Assembly: GCF_001463905.1 (NCBI RefSeq)
Contig: NZ_BBWR01000012.1
Coordinates: 1 to 64,000, forward strand
DNA from: Aureimonas frigidaquae
GTDB lineage: Bacteria; Pseudomonadota; Alphaproteobacteria; Rhizobiales; Rhizobiaceae
Direction of reading: 5' to 3'
Length of the DNA: 64,000 nt
The notes beneath the pieces were generated by a model. It saw nothing but the letters and a program-made list of their open reading frames with translations. It searched no databases and was not told where the DNA came from. The position numbers were made by a program, and so were the translations under genes. Below are positions 45,043-55,414 of the stretch, one piece after another (positions within the stretch are counted from its first letter, which is position 1; every line of letters begins with the position of its first letter).

Positions 45043-46556
45043 GTCTGGCGACGGGCGGCTTTGGCCGCATCCCCCATCCGGCCGCTGCGGCGGGCCATCA
45101 CGAAGGAACGGAACGCTCGATGCGGACGATGCCGGCGCGCAGCGAAGACGAAGTCATGGAGCGCGTGCGTGCGCGCATCAAGGCTCAGCTTGGGCAGGAT
45201 ATCTACGCTTCCTGGTTCCAGCGCATGAAACTCGATGCGATCCAGCGTGGCTCCGTGCAGCTTTCGGTTCCCACCGCCTTCCTGAAGACCTGGATCAACG
45301 GCCACTATAAGGACTTCCTGCAGGAGATCTTCGCCGAGGAGGTGCCGGGTACGATCCGGGTGGATGTCCAGGTGCGCAGTGCGGCCCGCGCCGCGCCGCC
45401 CGCCGGCGTCCAGCCGATCATGCCCGTGCCGGCCGCCGCCAATGACGGCGATGCGAGCGCCGCGCCGCGCCCGCAGGCCCTGCCGGCCATCGCGATCGAG
45501 CGGCCGGCGAGCGAGTTCGGCTCGCCGCTCGATTCGCGCTATGTCTTCGACGGTTTCGTGGAGGGCGCCAGCAACCGCGTGGCGCTGGCGGCGGCGCGCT
45601 CCGTGGCCGAGAACGGCCCGCATTCTGTCCGCTTCAATCCGCTCTTCATCCATGCCTCGGTCGGGCTCGGCAAGACGCATCTCCTGCAGGCCATCGCCAA
45701 CGGGGCCCTCGCCCGCGCCGACCGGCCGCGCGTCGTGTACCTGACGGCCGAATATTTCATGTGGCGCTTCGCGGCGGCGATCCGCGACAACCAGGCGCTG
45801 GATTTCAAGCAGAACCTGCGTGGCATCGACATCCTGATCATCGATGACATGCAGTTTCTGCAAGGGCGCTCGATCCAGCAGGAATTCTGCCACCTGCTCA
45901 ATGCCCTGATCGACAGCGCACGGCAGGTGATCGTGGCGGCCGACCGGCCGGCCTTCGAACTGGAATCCCTCGACCAGCGCGTGCGCTCACGCCTGACGGG
46001 CGGCGTTTCGGTGGAGATCGCGGCGCCCGACTACGAGATGCGCCGCACCATCCTGAACAAGCGCGCCAGCGACATGCGCGCCGAGGATGCTTCCTTCGAC
46101 ATTCCGGACGAGGTGGTCGACACCATTGCGCGGCGGATCACCGGGTCCGGGCGGGATCTGGAGGGCGCCTTCAACCAGATCGCCTTCCGCCACTCGGTCG
46201 GACAGCCCTTGTCCAGCGAGCATCTGAACGATCTTCTGAACCAGCTTACGCGCAACAATGTCGAGAAGCGCGTGCGGATCGAGGATATCCTGAAGTTCGT
46301 CTCGCGCCACTACAACGTGTCGCGCGCCGATATTCTCTCGGCCCGCCGCACGCGCACCATCGTGCGGCCGCGCCAGATCGCCATGTATCTGGCCAAGACC
46401 ATGACGCCGCGCTCGCTGCCGGAAATCGGACGGCGTTTCGGAGGGCGGGATCATACGACCGTGCTTCACGCCGTGCGCAAGATCGAAGCCGAGCGCGCAG
46501 GCGACGCCAAGCTGTCGGACGAGCTCGACATCATTCGCCGCATGATCGAGGAATAG
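45039..46556 (+). CDS. dnaA: Chromosomal replication initiator DnaA
   Basis: A 505-residue AAA+ initiator that binds the origin and melts it. Domain I begins [25 protein letters not shown]; a variable linker follows; domain III has Walker A in [10 protein letters not shown] near residue 208, Walker [13 protein letters not shown] near 266 and the sensor RVRSRLTGG; domain IV has the DnaA signature [16 protein letters not shown] near residue 467. Two starts are possible: ATG at 45039, overlapping the rhodanese stop (ATGA), and ATG at 45120 preceded by GAAGGAAC, giving 478 residues. The extra 27 residues of the longer form show no conserved pattern. The upstream GANTC-rich gap suggests cell-cycle control by methylation. 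Confidence 0.97.
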   Translation: MSLATGGFGRIPHPAAAAGHHEGTERSMRTMPARSEDEVMERVRARIKAQLGQDIYASWFQRMKLDAIQRGSVQLSVPTAFLKTWINGHYKDFLQEIFAEEVPGTIRVDVQVRSAARAAPPAGVQPIMPVPAAANDGDASAAPRPQALPAIAIERPASEFGSPLDSRYVFDGFVEGASNRVALAAARSVAENGPHSVRFNPLFIHASVGLGKTHLLQAIANGALARADRPRVVYLTAEYFMWRFAAAIRDNQALDFKQNLRGIDILIIDDMQFLQGRSIQQEFCHLLNALIDSARQVIVAADRPAFELESLDQRVRSRLTGGVSVEIAAPDYEMRRTILNKRASDMRAEDASFDIPDEVVDTIARRITGSGRDLEGAFNQIAFRHSVGQPLSSEHLNDLLNQLTRNNVEKRVRIEDILKFVSRHYNVSRADILSARRTRTIVRPRQIAMYLAKTMTPRSLPEIGRRFGGRDHTTVLHAVRKIEAERAGDAKLSDELDIIRRMIEE

Positions 46557-46675
46557 GCGCTGCCCTGCCGTGAAACCATCACGGTTCCAATTGCCACGCC
46601 CTTGTTCTAATACAGGTTCCTGCCATGCCGGGCGCAGATGCCCGGTGCCCGAACCGAACGGTCTGTCCTGACGTC

Positions 46676-47800
46676 ATGCGTATCATCATCGAGCGGTCCA
46701 ATCTCCTCAAGGCTCTTGGCCATGTCCACCGTGTCGTGGAGCGGCGGAACACGATCCCGATCCTGTCCAACGTTCTCCTGAAGAGCGAGGACGGGGCCCT
46801 GCGCCTGAAGGCGACCGATCTCGACATCGAAGTGACCGAGCGCGTGACGGCGATCGACGAGCAGCCGGGCGGCACGACCGTGCCGGCCTATCTCCTCTAC
46901 GACATCGTGCGCAAACTCTCCGACGGTTCCGAGGTGAGCCTTGCCACCAGCGAGGACGGCGCCCAGCTCGTCGTCTCGTCGGGCCGTTCACGCTTCCGCC
47001 TCCAATGCCTGCCGGAGGTCGACTTTCCCGACATCACCGCCGGGGCCATGTCGCACAGCTTCTCCGTGCCGGCGGTCGATCTTGCCCGGCTGATCGAGCG
47101 CACCCAGTTCGCCATTTCCACCGAGGAAACGCGCTACTACCTGAACGGCATCTTCTTCCACACGATCGAATCCGGCGGCGATCTGCAGCTGCGCGCCGTG
47201 GCCACCGACGGCCACCGCCTCGCCCGGGCGGAGACCCGCGCTCCGAGCGGGTCGGAGGGCATGCCCGGCATCATCGTGCCGCGCAAGACGGTGAGTGAAT
47301 TGCAGAAGCTGATCGGCGATGCCGCGGCCGACAGCGCGGTCGAGATCCAGCTCTCCGATTCCAAGATCCGCTTCACCATCGGCGACGTGGTCATCACCTC
47401 CAAGCTGATCGACGGGACCTTCCCGGATTACCAGCGCGTCATTCCGACCGGCAACGACAAGGCCCTGACGCTGGACCGGCAGAGCTTTGCCCAGGCGGTC
47501 GACCGCGTATCGACCATCTCGTCGGAGCGCGGGCGCGCCGTGAAGCTGGCGGTCGGCGGCGGCCAGCTCGTCCTGACGGTGAACTCCCCCGATGCCGGCA
47601 CCGCCACCGAGGAACTGGCCGTCGGCTACGAGGCAGACGACATCGAAATCGGCTTCAACGCGCGGTACCTCCTGGACATCACCGGGCAGCTCGCGGGCGA
47701 GGAGGCCGTCTTCATGCTGGCCGATCCCGGCTCGCCCACGCTGATCCGCGACGGGGGCGACACCGGCACGCTCTACGTGCTGATGCCCATGCGGGTCTGA
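46676..47800 (+). CDS. dnaN: DNA polymerase III beta subunit (sliding clamp)
   Basis: A 374-residue ring-forming clamp that tethers replicative polymerase to DNA. It opens MRIIIERSNLLKALGHVHRVVERRNTIPILSNVLL and carries three repeats of the clamp fold; the ligand pocket at the C-terminus ends DTGTLYVLMPMRV, the usual M-P-M-R tail. The ATG at 46676 gives the normal length. It follows dnaA after 119 bp, a standard dnaA-dnaN-recF cluster. Confidence 0.98.
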   Translation: MRIIIERSNLLKALGHVHRVVERRNTIPILSNVLLKSEDGALRLKATDLDIEVTERVTAIDEQPGGTTVPAYLLYDIVRKLSDGSEVSLATSEDGAQLVVSSGRSRFRLQCLPEVDFPDITAGAMSHSFSVPAVDLARLIERTQFAISTEETRYYLNGIFFHTIESGGDLQLRAVATDGHRLARAETRAPSGSEGMPGIIVPRKTVSELQKLIGDAAADSAVEIQLSDSKIRFTIGDVVITSKLIDGTFPDYQRVIPTGNDKALTLDRQSFAQAVDRVSTISSERGRAVKLAVGGGQLVLTVNSPDAGTATEELAVGYEADDIEIGFNARYLLDITGQLAGEEAVFMLADPGSPTLIRDGGDTGTLYVLMPMRV

Positions 47801-47819
47801 CCCTACGGAACGTGACGCC

Positions 47820-48959
47820 ATGGACGCGCTCTGGCCGGGCTCCATCGGCGAACTCCGGCTGGCGGATTTCCGCAACTATACGAGCCTGCGCCTGCCCGTC
47901 ACCTCGCGCTTCGTGGTTTTGGCGGGCGACAACGGCGCCGGCAAGACGAACCTCCTCGAGGCCATCTCGCTCCTCAATCCGGGGCGTGGCATGCGCCGCG
48001 CCACCTATGGCGATATGGCCCGCGTCGGCGGCCAGCTCGGCTTTTCGGTGCGCGCCGCTATTCACCGGCAAGACGATGCGCCGGCCGATGTGCTGACGCT
48101 GGTGCGGGCCGATGCCGGCGAGGGGCGGCAGCGGCAGGTGCGGATCGACGATGTCACCGCCCGCAGTGCCGACGATCTTTTGGCGCTTTGCCGTCTCATC
48201 TGGCTGTCGCCGGCCATGGACGGGCTCTTCGGCGGCCCGGCGGGCGACCGCCGGCGCTTCCTGGACCGGCTCGTCCTGACCTTGCATCCCGAACATGGGC
48301 GCCGGGCGCTCGATTACGAAAAGGCCATGCGCGGCCGCAACCGCCTTCTGGCGGATGGCCGGATGGACGATGCCTGGCTGACCGGGATCGAGCTGCAGCT
48401 TGCCGAACTCGGCCTTGCCATCGCGCTGGCGCGGGCGCAAACGGTGCATGGCCTGGCGATGGCCATCCGCTCCGGCCCCACGGTGGACGGCACCTTCCCG
48501 CAGGCGGGGCTGGATCTGGCGAGCGGCTATGAGGGCCTCGACCTGTCCCGGCCGGGGGTCGATGTGGAAGACGAAATCGCGGCGCGGCTGCGCGCCGGCC
48601 GCGGCCAGGACAGGGCCGCCGGGCGCACGCTGGAAGGCCCGCACCGGGCCGACCTCATCGTGACGCATCTCATGAAGGCCATGCCCGCCGCGCTCGCCTC
48701 CACCGGGGAGCAGAAGGCGCTTCTGATCGGCCTGATCCTTGCCCATGCGGCGTTGACACGCCAGGTGTCCGGATTGCCGCCCATCCTGCTTCTGGACGAG
48801 ATCGCCGCCCATCTCGATCCCTCACGGCGCGCCGCGCTTTTCGACATACTCGATGCGCTCGGCGTACAAAGCTTCATGACCGGGACCGATCGTGCCCTGT
48901 TCGCGGCCCTTGAAGGCCGTGCGCAGATCCTGACCGCGTCGCAGGGCATGCTGACATGA
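47820..48959 (+). CDS. recF: DNA repair and recombination protein RecF
   Basis: A 379-residue SMC-like ATPase that helps load RecA at single-strand gaps. The N-terminal LRLADFRNYTSLRL is the family start; Walker A is GDNGAGKTNLLEAIS near residue 40, with MDGLFGGPAGDRRRFLDRLVL near 133. The ABC-like signature appears in LASTGEQKALLIGLILAHA near residue 295, and Walker B is ILLLDEIAAHLD near 322. It starts 19 bp after dnaN, with the adenylyltransferase-like gene 7 bp downstream. Confidence 0.97.
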   Translation: MDALWPGSIGELRLADFRNYTSLRLPVTSRFVVLAGDNGAGKTNLLEAISLLNPGRGMRRATYGDMARVGGQLGFSVRAAIHRQDDAPADVLTLVRADAGEGRQRQVRIDDVTARSADDLLALCRLIWLSPAMDGLFGGPAGDRRRFLDRLVLTLHPEHGRRALDYEKAMRGRNRLLADGRMDDAWLTGIELQLAELGLAIALARAQTVHGLAMAIRSGPTVDGTFPQAGLDLASGYEGLDLSRPGVDVEDEIAARLRAGRGQDRAAGRTLEGPHRADLIVTHLMKAMPAALASTGEQKALLIGLILAHAALTRQVSGLPPILLLDEIAAHLDPSRRAALFDILDALGVQSFMTGTDRALFAALEGRAQILTASQGMLT

Positions 48960-48966
48960 GGGTGCG

Positions 48967-49731
48967 ATGAGCTTCACCGACGCGGAACTGCAGCGCTATG
49001 CGCGCCACCTGATGCTGCCGGAAATCGGGGGGCCCGGCCAGCAGGCCCTGCGCAAGGCCCGCATCCTCCTGATCGGCGCCGGCGGTCTCGGCTCCCCGGC
49101 CGCGCTCTATCTGGCCGCGGCCGGCATCGGCACGCTCGGCCTGGTGGACGACGATACGGTGAGCCTGTCCAACCTGCAGCGCCAGATCCTGCACGGCACG
49201 GCCGATGTCGGGCGCTCCAAGCTCGACAGCGCGCGTGACAGGATCGCGGCCCTGAACCCGCATGTGAGCGTCGTGGCCCATTCGCTGCGCCTGACGCGGG
49301 ACAATGGCGCCGATCTTCTGGCGGGTTACGACCTCGTCATCGACGGATCGGACAATTTCGACACGCGCTATGCGGCGGCCGAACTGTGCGAGCGGATGCA
49401 GCGCCCGCTCGTCCAGGCCGCCGTCCAGCGCTTTTCGGGCTCGCTCACCCTCCTGGCCCCCTTCGCCACGCTCGATGGCGCCCCGGCGCCCCGGCTGACG
49501 GATCTCTTCCCGTCCCCTCCGCCGGACGGAACGGTGCCGAGCTGCGCAGAGGCCGGCATCCTCGGCGTGACCACCGGAATCCTCGGCACGCTGGCGGCGG
49601 CCGAGGCGATCAAGCATGTCTGCGGCATCGGCGAGCCGCTGATCGGCCGCCTCTTGATGGTGGATGTTCTGGCCATGCGGTTCACGACCATCCGCTACCG
49701 CCGCTCCGGCCCTCCGGGCACGCAGGGCTGA
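48967..49731 (+). CDS. MoeB/ThiF/HesA-type E1 adenylyltransferase lacking zinc cysteines
   Basis: A 254-residue ubiquitin-E1-like protein. The nucleotide motif LLIGAGGLGSPAALYLAAAG is at residues 31-50, the NLQRQILH arginine finger near 75, the DGSDNFDTRY acceptor-binding loop near 123, and the conserved Cys in VPSCAEAGILG near 196. These proteins adenylate the C-terminus of MoaD- or ThiS-like sulfur carriers. The two C-x2-C pairs that bind zinc in MoeB are missing: LTDLFPSPPPDG replaces the first and the C-terminus has none. GAGGG precedes the ATG. Its position just after recF agrees with my recollection of the Brucella order. The molybdopterin role is likely but not proved. Confidence 0.85.
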   Translation: MSFTDAELQRYARHLMLPEIGGPGQQALRKARILLIGAGGLGSPAALYLAAAGIGTLGLVDDDTVSLSNLQRQILHGTADVGRSKLDSARDRIAALNPHVSVVAHSLRLTRDNGADLLAGYDLVIDGSDNFDTRYAAAELCERMQRPLVQAAVQRFSGSLTLLAPFATLDGAPAPRLTDLFPSPPPDGTVPSCAEAGILGVTTGILGTLAAAEAIKHVCGIGEPLIGRLLMVDVLAMRFTTIRYRRSGPPGTQG

Positions 49732-49736
49732 CAGCG

Positions 49737-50741
49737 TCAGGGGCGGCCGGGAAGGACCCGGTCGGGCGGGCGATGCCCGTCCATGAAGGTGCGGATGTTG
49801 ATGATGACCTTTTCGCCCATGTCCAGCCGCGCCTCACGCGTGGCCGATGCCATGTGCGGCAGAAGGATGACGCGGTCCTGGGCGGCCAGGCGGACGAGCC
49901 GCTCGTCGAGCCGCGGCTGCGCCTCGAAGACGTCGAGGCCGGCCCCGGCCAGCCGTCCCTCTTCCAGAATATCGATCAGCGCCGGCTCGTCGATGATCTC
50001 GCCGCGCGCGGTGTTGACGATGAAGCTGCCGGCCTGCAGCAGGGCCAGCCGGCGCCGCGACAGGAGATGATAGGTGGCCGGGGTATAGGGGCAATTGACC
50101 GACAGGATATCCACCCGCGCCAGCATCTGGTCCAGGCTGTCCCAATAGGTGGCGCCGAGTTCGGCCTCGGTCCGGGCGCTGGCGCGCGAGCGGTTGTGAT
50201 AGTGGATCTCCAGCCCGAAGGCGCGGGCGCGCCGGGCGACGGCCGTGCCGATGCGCCCCATGCCGACAATGCCGAGCCGCCGGCCGGACAGGCGGCTGCC
50301 GAGCATGGCGTCGGGCGCCCAGCCGGGCCAGGTTCCCTTGTCCAGAAGTTCGCGGCTGCCTTCGACCAGCCGCCGCGACACGGCCAGGATCAGCGCCATG
50401 GTCATGTCGGCAGTGTCCTCGTTGAGGACATTGGGCGTGTTGGTGACGGTGATGCCCGCCCGATGCGCCGCCTCGATGTCGATATTGTCGATGCCCGCGC
50501 CATACTGCGCGATCAGCCGCAGCCGTGGGCGCGCCTCCGACAGAAGGCGGGCGTCGATCTTGTCGCTGAGCGTCGTGACGAGGACGTCGGACCGGTCCAT
50601 GGCGGCGGCCAGTTCCCGCTGCGTCATCGGCCGGTCGTGCGGATGCACGATCACCTCGAAGAGCTCCGCCATGCGGCGCTCGATCTCCTCCGGCAGCCGA
50701 CGTGTCAGCGCAACAACCCATGCTGGACGGTCCGTCGTCAT
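49737..50741 (-). CDS. D-isomer-specific 2-hydroxyacid dehydrogenase (glyoxylate/hydroxypyruvate reductase type)
   Basis: A 334-residue NAD(P)-dependent dehydrogenase. The catalytic triad is visible as Arg in IVNTARGEIIDE, Glu in AGLDVFEAQPRLDE and His in LLPHMASATREAR. The cofactor loop is LGIVGMGRIGTAVARRARAFG near residue 160, and the substrate-binding AQYGAGIDNID is near 80. The set resembles GyaR-type glyoxylate reductase or D-glycerate dehydrogenase, and the exact substrate is not determined. It is convergent with the MoeB-like gene, 5 bp apart. Confidence 0.9.
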   Translation of the reverse strand: MTTDRPAWVVALTRRLPEEIERRMAELFEVIVHPHDRPMTQRELAAAMDRSDVLVTTLSDKIDARLLSEARPRLRLIAQYGAGIDNIDIEAAHRAGITVTNTPNVLNEDTADMTMALILAVSRRLVEGSRELLDKGTWPGWAPDAMLGSRLSGRRLGIVGMGRIGTAVARRARAFGLEIHYHNRSRASARTEAELGATYWDSLDQMLARVDILSVNCPYTPATYHLLSRRRLALLQAGSFIVNTARGEIIDEPALIDILEEGRLAGAGLDVFEAQPRLDERLVRLAAQDRVILLPHMASATREARLDMGEKVIINIRTFMDGHRPPDRVLPGRP

Positions 50742-50873
50742 GTCGCTCGCCTGTCCTCCCTCGCCGTGCCTTGCTCAGTGAAAGCTTGTTAACCTGAACC
50801 GTTGGATAATGGCAGCGAAAAGACCGTCCGGCCCGCCGGACAAGCTTCGGGATGAATCGCAGACGTGCCTGAA

Positions 50874-51452
50874 ATGTCCCTGATCCACCGCGCGCTCGCG
50901 CCCCTTCGGTTCCGCGTCCGGAACCGTGTCCTGACCAAACCTCTTCTCGTCGCCTTGAGCGTCCTGGCGCTCGCGCTGCCGGTCGCCGCCCAGCAGGCGA
51001 ACGAGGATGCCGCCGATCCCGACCGCCTCCCCCTGCCGCGCTTCGTGTCCTTCAAGTCGGAGCCGGTCAATCTGCGCGTCGGCCCGGGCCGCGACTTTCC
51101 CATTGCCTGGCGCTATGCCAAGCGCGGCCTGCCGATGGAGATCATCCAGGAGTTCGAGCAGTGGCGGCGCGTGCGGGATTCGGAAGGATCAGAAGGCTGG
51201 GTCTATTACTCGCTCCTGTCCGGCCAGCGCACGGCGCTTGCCGCACCCTGGCGCAAGGGCGAGGACGTGAAGCTCAATGTCCGCCGTGCGGCTGCGGCCG
51301 AAAGTGCGCCGGTGGCGCTGCTGGAGCCGGGCGTCGTCGTGCGGGTGGAAGAATGCACGGGCACGGTCTGCCGGGTGCAGGTCGCCGATCGGACAGGATG
51401 GATGGACCAGAATCAGCTCTGGGGCGTCTATCCGGGCGAAAGCTTCCGCTGA
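50874..51452 (+). CDS. Exported bacterial SH3-domain protein
   Basis: A 192-residue protein with a Sec-type leader (LLVALSVLALALPVAAQQ, cleavage expected after about residue 40) and two SH3b-like repeats. The first is VNLRVGPGRDFPIAWRYAKRGLPMEIIQEFEQWRRVRD...GWVYYSLL; the second is KLNVRRAAAAESAPVALLEPGVVVRVEE...GWMDQNQLWGVYPGE. SH3b domains usually bind peptidoglycan or cell-wall peptides in the periplasm. A GTG three codons earlier is also in frame. It ends at a bidirectional hairpin shared with irr. Confidence 0.88.
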   Translation: MSLIHRALAPLRFRVRNRVLTKPLLVALSVLALALPVAAQQANEDAADPDRLPLPRFVSFKSEPVNLRVGPGRDFPIAWRYAKRGLPMEIIQEFEQWRRVRDSEGSEGWVYYSLLSGQRTALAAPWRKGEDVKLNVRRAAAAESAPVALLEPGVVVRVEECTGTVCRVQVADRTGWMDQNQLWGVYPGESFR

Positions 51453-51458
51453 GCGGAC

Positions 51459-51480
51459 GGCCTGCGGGAAGCCGCAGGCC
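51459..51480. terminator. Hairpin between convergent SH3 gene and irr
   Basis: GGCCTGCGG and CCGCAGGCC pair perfectly over 9 bp with a GAAG tetraloop. There is no T-tract on either side, so it may act weakly in both directions. Confidence 0.55.
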
Positions 51481-51488
51481 CTAGGCGG

Positions 51489-51944
51489 TCAGGAGCGCTT
51501 GCGGCGCAGCCGAACCACCACATCCACATTGACGATCTCCATACCGTCCGGCGGCGCCGGCAGGTCGGCAATGGCGATCGTGCCGTCCGGAATGTCGATC
51601 ATCATGTTTTCCTCTTCCAGGAAGAAGTGATGATGGTCGGACGTGTTGGTGTCGAAATAGGTGCGCTGCCCTTCGCCGGAGAGCGGCCGGACAAGGCCGG
51701 CATCCGTGAACTGATGCAACGTGTTGTAGACGGTGGCGAGCGACACGGGCTCGCCGGCCTTGTGCGCTTCCTCGTGGAGTTCTTCGGCCGACAGGTGCCG
51801 ATCCCCCGCCCCGAACAGGAGGTTGCACAGCGCCACACGCTGGCGCGTCGGCCGCAGGCCCGCCGCGCGCAGGCGCTCGAACACGCAGAAGGAGGACGCG
51901 TGCCCACCGGCTACGGATTTCGCAAACGCACGCTGTTCCATCAC
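51489..51944 (-). CDS. irr: Iron response regulator Irr (Fur family)
   Basis: A 151-residue Fur-superfamily repressor. The winged helix has LRAAGLRPTRQRVALCNLLFG and SLATVYNTLHQFTDAGLV; the metal/heme-binding HHHFFLEEENMMIDIPD is the hallmark of rhizobial Irr and differs from the HHDH of true Fur. Irr is active under iron or heme limitation and represses heme synthesis and iron-rich proteins; it is degraded or released when heme is present. I see no GCP heme regulatory motif near the N-terminus, unlike Bradyrhizobium Irr. The second ATG (51941) is an equally good start. A TTGAAC/TAAAAG pair about 80-100 bp upstream is a plausible promoter. Confidence 0.93.
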   Translation of the reverse strand: MMEQRAFAKSVAGGHASSFCVFERLRAAGLRPTRQRVALCNLLFGAGDRHLSAEELHEEAHKAGEPVSLATVYNTLHQFTDAGLVRPLSGEGQRTYFDTNTSDHHHFFLEEENMMIDIPDGTIAIADLPAPPDGMEIVNVDVVVRLRRKRS

Positions 51945-52061
51945 TCAGACACCATCTAATAACTTGACTGGGATGATCCACTTTTACGGAGTTTCCGATC
52001 CCTGTTCAAGAGATAGTCTTTCTAAAAGCGAAAGACAAACGGGAACAATGGCTCAAGCGGC

Positions 52062-52505
52062 TTACGCGCAGGCCTGGCGCAGCCTGGACACACCGGCCGC
52101 GCTGCCGGACAAGGGGAGCCGCCACCGCCCGGTCGGGCCGGCCACCTCGACCTCCCGGCCCTTCGCGAGCGCGGCAAGGAGCGGCTCGATGGCTGTCATG
52201 GGCGCCACCGCCATGAAGTCGGTGCGTGCGCCGGAGCCGAAGGCGGGCGCGGTGGACAGGATGAAGGCAAGCCCGTCGACCGACAGGGATACCGTATATG
52301 ACCGCTCGGGATCGAAGCGGGCGCCGTTTCCCGGCACCAGGATCGCGATCTGGCGTGACCCCACGCAGCGCAGCGACGGCCGGAAATCGCCCTCATCGAA
52401 GGACAGGGCGCCCTGCCTCCCGTCGAAGCGCCAGCCGGCGGCCTCGGCCGGTACGGCGGCCCCCATCGTAAAAAAACCGATAATGCAGACGATGATGCGC
52501 CACAT
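52062..52505 (-). CDS. Exported hypothetical protein (147 aa)
   Basis: I do not recognise a named family. The 147-residue product has a signal peptide ([23 protein letters not shown]) and a mature part rich in beta-strand character ([36 protein letters not shown]...[17 protein letters not shown]). The two cysteines in the mature part (RCVG near residue 47 and the final RQACA) could form a disulfide in the periplasm. It lies between irr (same strand, 117 bp downstream) and the divergent fabA. Not part of the usual irr-fabA order as I know it. Confidence 0.65.
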   Translation of the reverse strand: MWRIIVCIIGFFTMGAAVPAEAAGWRFDGRQGALSFDEGDFRPSLRCVGSRQIAILVPGNGARFDPERSYTVSLSVDGLAFILSTAPAFGSGARTDFMAVAPMTAIEPLLAALAKGREVEVAGPTGRWRLPLSGSAAGVSRLRQACA

Positions 52506-52703
52506 GCCCTGGAAAGCCTCCCGCGCCGCCAATCTACAGGATCCGGCCAGCGGGGGCGATGCAGAAAAGGCGGCACATATGGCTTTGGGGCCAAGGCTCG
52601 GGATTTGCCACGCGGCCCGTGCATGGTAAGGGGCACTCCAGAAACGGTCGTCCCGGGTGGCCGACGCATGCCGGATCAAGAAGCGGGAAGAGAAACGGAC
52701 AGC

Positions 52704-53225
52704 ATGATGCAGACCAGACAGACGCAGTTCGGCAAGGAGGAGATTCTCGCCTGCGGCCGGGGGGAACTGTTTGGGCCAGGCAACGCCCAGCTTCCGCTGC
52801 CGCCCATGCTGATGTTCGATCGCATCACCGAGGTGACCGAAGACGGGGGCCAGTTCGGCAAGGGTTCGATCCGCGCCGAGTTCGACGTGTCGCCCGACCT
52901 CTGGTTCTTCGATTGCCACTTCCAGGGTGATCCGGTCATGCCCGGCTGCCTCGGCCTCGACGCGCTGTGGCAGTTGACGGGCTTCTATCTCGGCTGGCTG
53001 GGCGAGCCGGGACGCGGCCGCGCCCTCGGCGTGGGCGAAGTGAAGTTCTCCGGCCAGGTCACGCCCAAGGTCAAGCTGGTCGAATACGGCGTCGAGTTCC
53101 GGCGGGTCATGCGCTCGCGGCTGAAGCTCGGCATCGCCGAGGGCTGGATGAAGGCCGATGGCGAGATCATATACCGGGCCAGCGACCTGCGCGTGGGCTT
53201 GTTCCAGGATACGGACGCTGCTTAA
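52704..53225 (+). CDS. fabA: 3-hydroxydecanoyl-ACP dehydratase/isomerase
   Basis: A 173-residue hot-dog-fold enzyme that dehydrates beta-hydroxydecanoyl-ACP and isomerises it to cis-3-decenoyl-ACP, opening the unsaturated fatty-acid branch. The catalytic His is in [28 protein letters not shown] near residue 72, with the partner Asp in GLDALWQ near 86. The ATG at 52704 gives the standard length; in-frame starts upstream add about 33 non-conserved residues. First gene of fabA-fabB-fabI. Confidence 0.97.
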   Translation: MMQTRQTQFGKEEILACGRGELFGPGNAQLPLPPMLMFDRITEVTEDGGQFGKGSIRAEFDVSPDLWFFDCHFQGDPVMPGCLGLDALWQLTGFYLGWLGEPGRGRALGVGEVKFSGQVTPKVKLVEYGVEFRRVMRSRLKLGIAEGWMKADGEIIYRASDLRVGLFQDTDAA

Positions 53226-53261
53226 GCCGGAAACGGCGCATATCGTCAGGAGGCCGGCATC

Positions 53262-54476
<1,215 letters not shown>

Positions 54477-54502
54477 CGAGAATGGGAAGTGAGGGATCGG
54501 CC

Positions 54503-55360
54503 ATGGGCGACCTGATGAAGGGAAAGCGCGGCCTCGTCATGGGCGTTGCGAACCACAATTCCATCGCCTGGGGCATTGCGCGCACCCTGGCCGGCCATGG
54601 CGCGGAGATCGCCCTGACCTACCAGGGCGAAGCCTTCGGCAAGCGCGTCCGCCCGCTCGCCCAGGAAATCGGCTCCGACATCCTGATCAATTGCGATGTG
54701 GAGGATGTCGCCACGGTCGATGCCGTGTTCGACGAGCTGGAGCGGCGCTGGGGCCGGATCGACTTCGTCGTCCATGCCGTGGCCTTCTCCGACAAGAACG
54801 AGTTGAAGGGGCTCTATGCCGACACCACGCGTGAAAATTTCACGCGGACCATGGTGATTTCCTGCTTCTCCTTCACGGAGGTCGCCAGGCGGGCGGCGCG
54901 CATCCTGAACAATGGCGGCGCGCTCCTGACACTGACCTATGACGGCTCGCAGCGCGTCATGCCGAACTACAACGTCATGGGTGTCGCCAAGGCGGCGCTG
55001 GAGGCGTCGGTGCGCTATCTGGCGGCCGATTTCGGCCCGCGCAACATCCGCGTCAATGCCGTGTCGGCCGGCCCCGTCCGGACCCTGGCGGGCGCGGGCG
55101 TGTCGGATGCCCGGCTGATGCTCAACTATCAGCGGCGCAATGCGCCCATGCGCCGCAACGTGACGATCGACGAGGTCGGCGGCGCGTCGCTCTACCTCCT
55201 GTCGGATCTTGCCAACGGCGTGACAGGCGAGATCCATTACGTCGACAGCGGCTACAACATCATGTCGATGCCGGCGCTGGACGAGTTAAAGGAACAGGAG
55301 CGCCGCGCGGTCCTGACCGGCGAGGTCGAGGCCAGCGCCGAGGCGCCCGCCGTCAAGTAG
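54503..55360 (+). CDS. fabI: Enoyl-ACP reductase
   Basis: A 285-residue NADH-dependent reductase and the last enzyme of each fatty-acid elongation round, target of triclosan. The cofactor start is GLVMGVANHNSIAWGIA and the catalytic pair is Tyr and Lys in MPNYNVMGVAKAALEAS (Y-x6-K). INCDVEDVATVDAVFDELE and SDLANGVTGEIHYVDSGYNIM are also typical. GAGGG lies before the ATG at 54503; an upstream ATG at 54482 adds seven residues. A short acidic C-terminal tail (about 15 residues) extends beyond the fold. Confidence 0.97.
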   Translation: MGDLMKGKRGLVMGVANHNSIAWGIARTLAGHGAEIALTYQGEAFGKRVRPLAQEIGSDILINCDVEDVATVDAVFDELERRWGRIDFVVHAVAFSDKNELKGLYADTTRENFTRTMVISCFSFTEVARRAARILNNGGALLTLTYDGSQRVMPNYNVMGVAKAALEASVRYLAADFGPRNIRVNAVSAGPVRTLAGAGVSDARLMLNYQRRNAPMRRNVTIDEVGGASLYLLSDLANGVTGEIHYVDSGYNIMSMPALDELKEQERRAVLTGEVEASAEAPAVK

Positions 55361-55414
55361 CCTCCGCTCAGCGGGGCCCTGTCGAAGCCATGGCGGGCCG
55401 CACCCGCCACGGCC

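Noticed and set aside
52015-52030. TTCTAAA near irr as an Irr (ICE) box
   Set aside because: Only one half-site of the TTTAGAA-TTCTAAA dyad is present, so it does not meet the consensus.
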